A DNA stretch of 36,096 nucleotides. Origin: Nevskia sp. (GTDB lineage: Bacteria > Pseudomonadota > Gammaproteobacteria > Nevskiales > Nevskiaceae). Made by a program: the position numbers and the translations under genes. Under the pieces are notes generated by a model that ran no database searches, had not been told where the DNA came from, and saw nothing but the letters and a program-made list of their open reading frames with translations. The stretch is from positions 1 to 36,096 of the forward strand of contig JADGHB010000025.1 in NCBI GenBank assembly GCA_019689635.1, given 5' to 3'. Shown here piece after piece: positions 35,062 through 36,096 of this stretch; position 1 is the stretch's first letter, and each line of letters opens with the position of its first letter.

Positions 35062-35991
35062 ATGAGCACCCCCATCACCGCCGCCCTCATCAAGGAACTT
35101 CGCGAGCGCACCGGCGCGGGCCTGAGCGACTGCAAGAAGGCGCTGGAGGCCACCGCCGGCGATCTCGCCGCCGCGGCCGAGAAACTGCGCATGGAAGGTG
35201 CGGCCAAGGCCGACAAGAAGGCCAGCCGCACGGCCGCCGAAGGCATGATCGCCGTGGCCGGCGACGGGCGGGCGGTGGCGCTGGTCGAGGTCAACTGCGA
35301 GACGGACTTCGTCGCCAAAGGCGAGGAATTCCGCGCGCTGGCGCGCGCCGCGGCCGAGGCCGCGCTGGCCCACCGTCCCGCCACGGTGGAAGCCTTAGGC
35401 GCGCTGCGCGTGGACGGCCAGACGCTGGACGAAAAGCGTCGGGCGCTGGTGGCCAAGATCGGCGAGAACCTCGCTTTCCGCCGTTGCGAGATCGTCGAGT
35501 CCGCCGGCGGACCCCTGGTGACTTACGTCCACCCCGGCGACCGGATCGCGGTGGCCGTGGCCATGCAGCGCGGCGAGGAAACGCTGGCGCGCGACCTGGC
35601 CATGCACATCGCCGCGATGTCCCCGCGTTACCTGGACGCCGCCTCGGTGCCGGGCGAAGTGCTGGAAGCCGAGCGCAAGATCATCGCCGCGCAGGTGGCC
35701 CAGCAACAGGAGGAGGAAGCCGCGGCCGGCAAGAAACCCAAGCCGGCCGAGATCGTGGCCCGGATGGTGGACGGCAAGCTGCGCAAATTCATCGAGGAGA
35801 TCACGCTTCACGGACAGGCCTTCGTCAAGAACGAAGCGCACGGCATGAAAGCGGACGAGCCGATCGAAAAGCTGCTCAAGGCCAAGAACGCCGCCGTCGC
35901 GCGCTTCGTGCGCATGGCCGTGGGCGAGGGCATCGAGAAAAAGCAATCCGATTTTGCCGCCGAAGTCATGGCGCAGGTCGGGCCCCGGTAA
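35062..35991 (+). CDS. tsf: Elongation factor Ts
   Basis: Nucleotide exchange factor for EF-Tu, 309 aa, slightly longer than the E. coli protein (283). The N-terminal UBA-like module has 'ALIKELRERTGAGLSDCKKALEATAGDLAAAAEKLR'. The signature TDFV of the core domain lies in 'EVNCETDFVAKGEEFRALA', and the second half contains 'AMHIAAMSPRYLD' and 'LHGQAFVKN'. A short KKPKPAE insertion before the C-terminal module accounts for part of the extra length. It is co-transcribed with rpsB as in most bacteria; pyrH would be expected beyond the window end. Confidence 0.98.
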   Translation: MSTPITAALIKELRERTGAGLSDCKKALEATAGDLAAAAEKLRMEGAAKADKKASRTAAEGMIAVAGDGRAVALVEVNCETDFVAKGEEFRALARAAAEAALAHRPATVEALGALRVDGQTLDEKRRALVAKIGENLAFRRCEIVESAGGPLVTYVHPGDRIAVAVAMQRGEETLARDLAMHIAAMSPRYLDAASVPGEVLEAERKIIAAQVAQQQEEEAAAGKKPKPAEIVARMVDGKLRKFIEEITLHGQAFVKNEAHGMKADEPIEKLLKAKNAAVARFVRMAVGEGIEKKQSDFAAEVMAQVGPR

Positions 35992-36096
35992 AGATTGACG
36001 GCTGCAGCGCAAGATCGCGCGGGCGATCGGGAATCCCGCCTCAGATCGGCGCGGGGCTGGGTTAGAATCCGCAGCCAAGTCCTTGGCGCGGCTGCA
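35992..36096. other. Intergenic region after tsf, with hairpin and possible -10 element
   Basis: No gene is seen. A perfect hairpin GATCGC-GCGG-GCGATC (36013-36028) lacks a U-tract, so it is not a standard terminator. TAGAAT at 36063-36068 could be the -10 of the next gene (pyrH or another) without a clear -35. Confidence 0.3.

Noticed and set aside
34116-36065. 649-aa frame spanning rpsB and tsf
   Set aside because: Shadow frame across two certain genes, Arg/Gly-rich.

Overview
The window is a gene-dense chromosomal segment with high G+C (strong G/C bias at third codon positions throughout) and looks like core genome of a gammaproteobacterium. Evidence for this: map-glnD-dapD divergent from rpsB-tsf; dapA divergent from gcvR-bcp; uvrC next to pgsA with Gly, Cys and Leu tRNAs; and an EpmA (EF-P lysine ligase) gene. 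These arrangements match those known from Escherichia and relatives. The G+C level, the class I aldolase and the Lys/Ala-rich tail beside DksA suggest a deep-branching or Xanthomonadales/Chromatiales/Nevskiales-like lineage. The sequence alone does not fix the genus. No phage, insertion sequence, integrase or CRISPR array was seen.

Layout: (1) 1-4.1 kb: a truncated SRPBCC/GyrI-like protein, uvrC, and pgsA lying between tRNAs on the opposite strand (Gly and Cys on one side, Leu on the other). (2) 4.3-10.9 kb, minus strand: a four-gene operon of RND permease, periplasmic adaptor, outer-membrane factor and a GntR/FCD regulator, with a clear promoter that contains a perfect 14-bp palindrome. (3) 11.0-13.0 kb: a Lys/Ala/Pro-rich histone H1-like ORF followed by a DksA-like ORF one frame away (probably one split or frameshifted gene), divergent from epmA. 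(4) 13.0-17.5 kb: an unknown 110-aa protein; the gcvR-bcp-phoH operon; dapA with a small lipoprotein; tRNA-Ser. (5) 17.6-22.9 kb: zinc alcohol dehydrogenase, DUF4404, an EEP-family phosphohydrolase overlapping a cardiolipin synthase, and a Baeyer-Villiger-type flavin monooxygenase. (6) 23-25.8 kb, minus strand: Rrf2 regulator, two cytochrome b561 genes and two YceI genes in one apparent operon. (7) 25.9-29.7 kb: class I fructose-bisphosphate aldolase, dapE with a YheT-type hydrolase, and a DUF2721 membrane protein. (8) 29.7-36.1 kb: map-glnD-dapD (minus) and rpsB-tsf (plus), the latter with an S2-type leader pseudoknot.

Functional links: three lysine/diaminopimelate genes (dapA, dapD, dapE) are present, and EpmA uses a lysine derivative to modify EF-P. 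The H1/DksA locus encodes a five-proline run, the type of sequence EF-P helps ribosomes translate. It is transcribed divergently from epmA, with its -35 element lying on the epmA start codon. The rpsB promoter has the GC-rich discriminator typical of ppGpp/DksA-controlled promoters. The most unusual spots are the H1/DksA frame switch, the RND-GntR operon with its operator-like palindrome, the duplicated b561/YceI redox operon, and the tRNA cluster inverted around pgsA.
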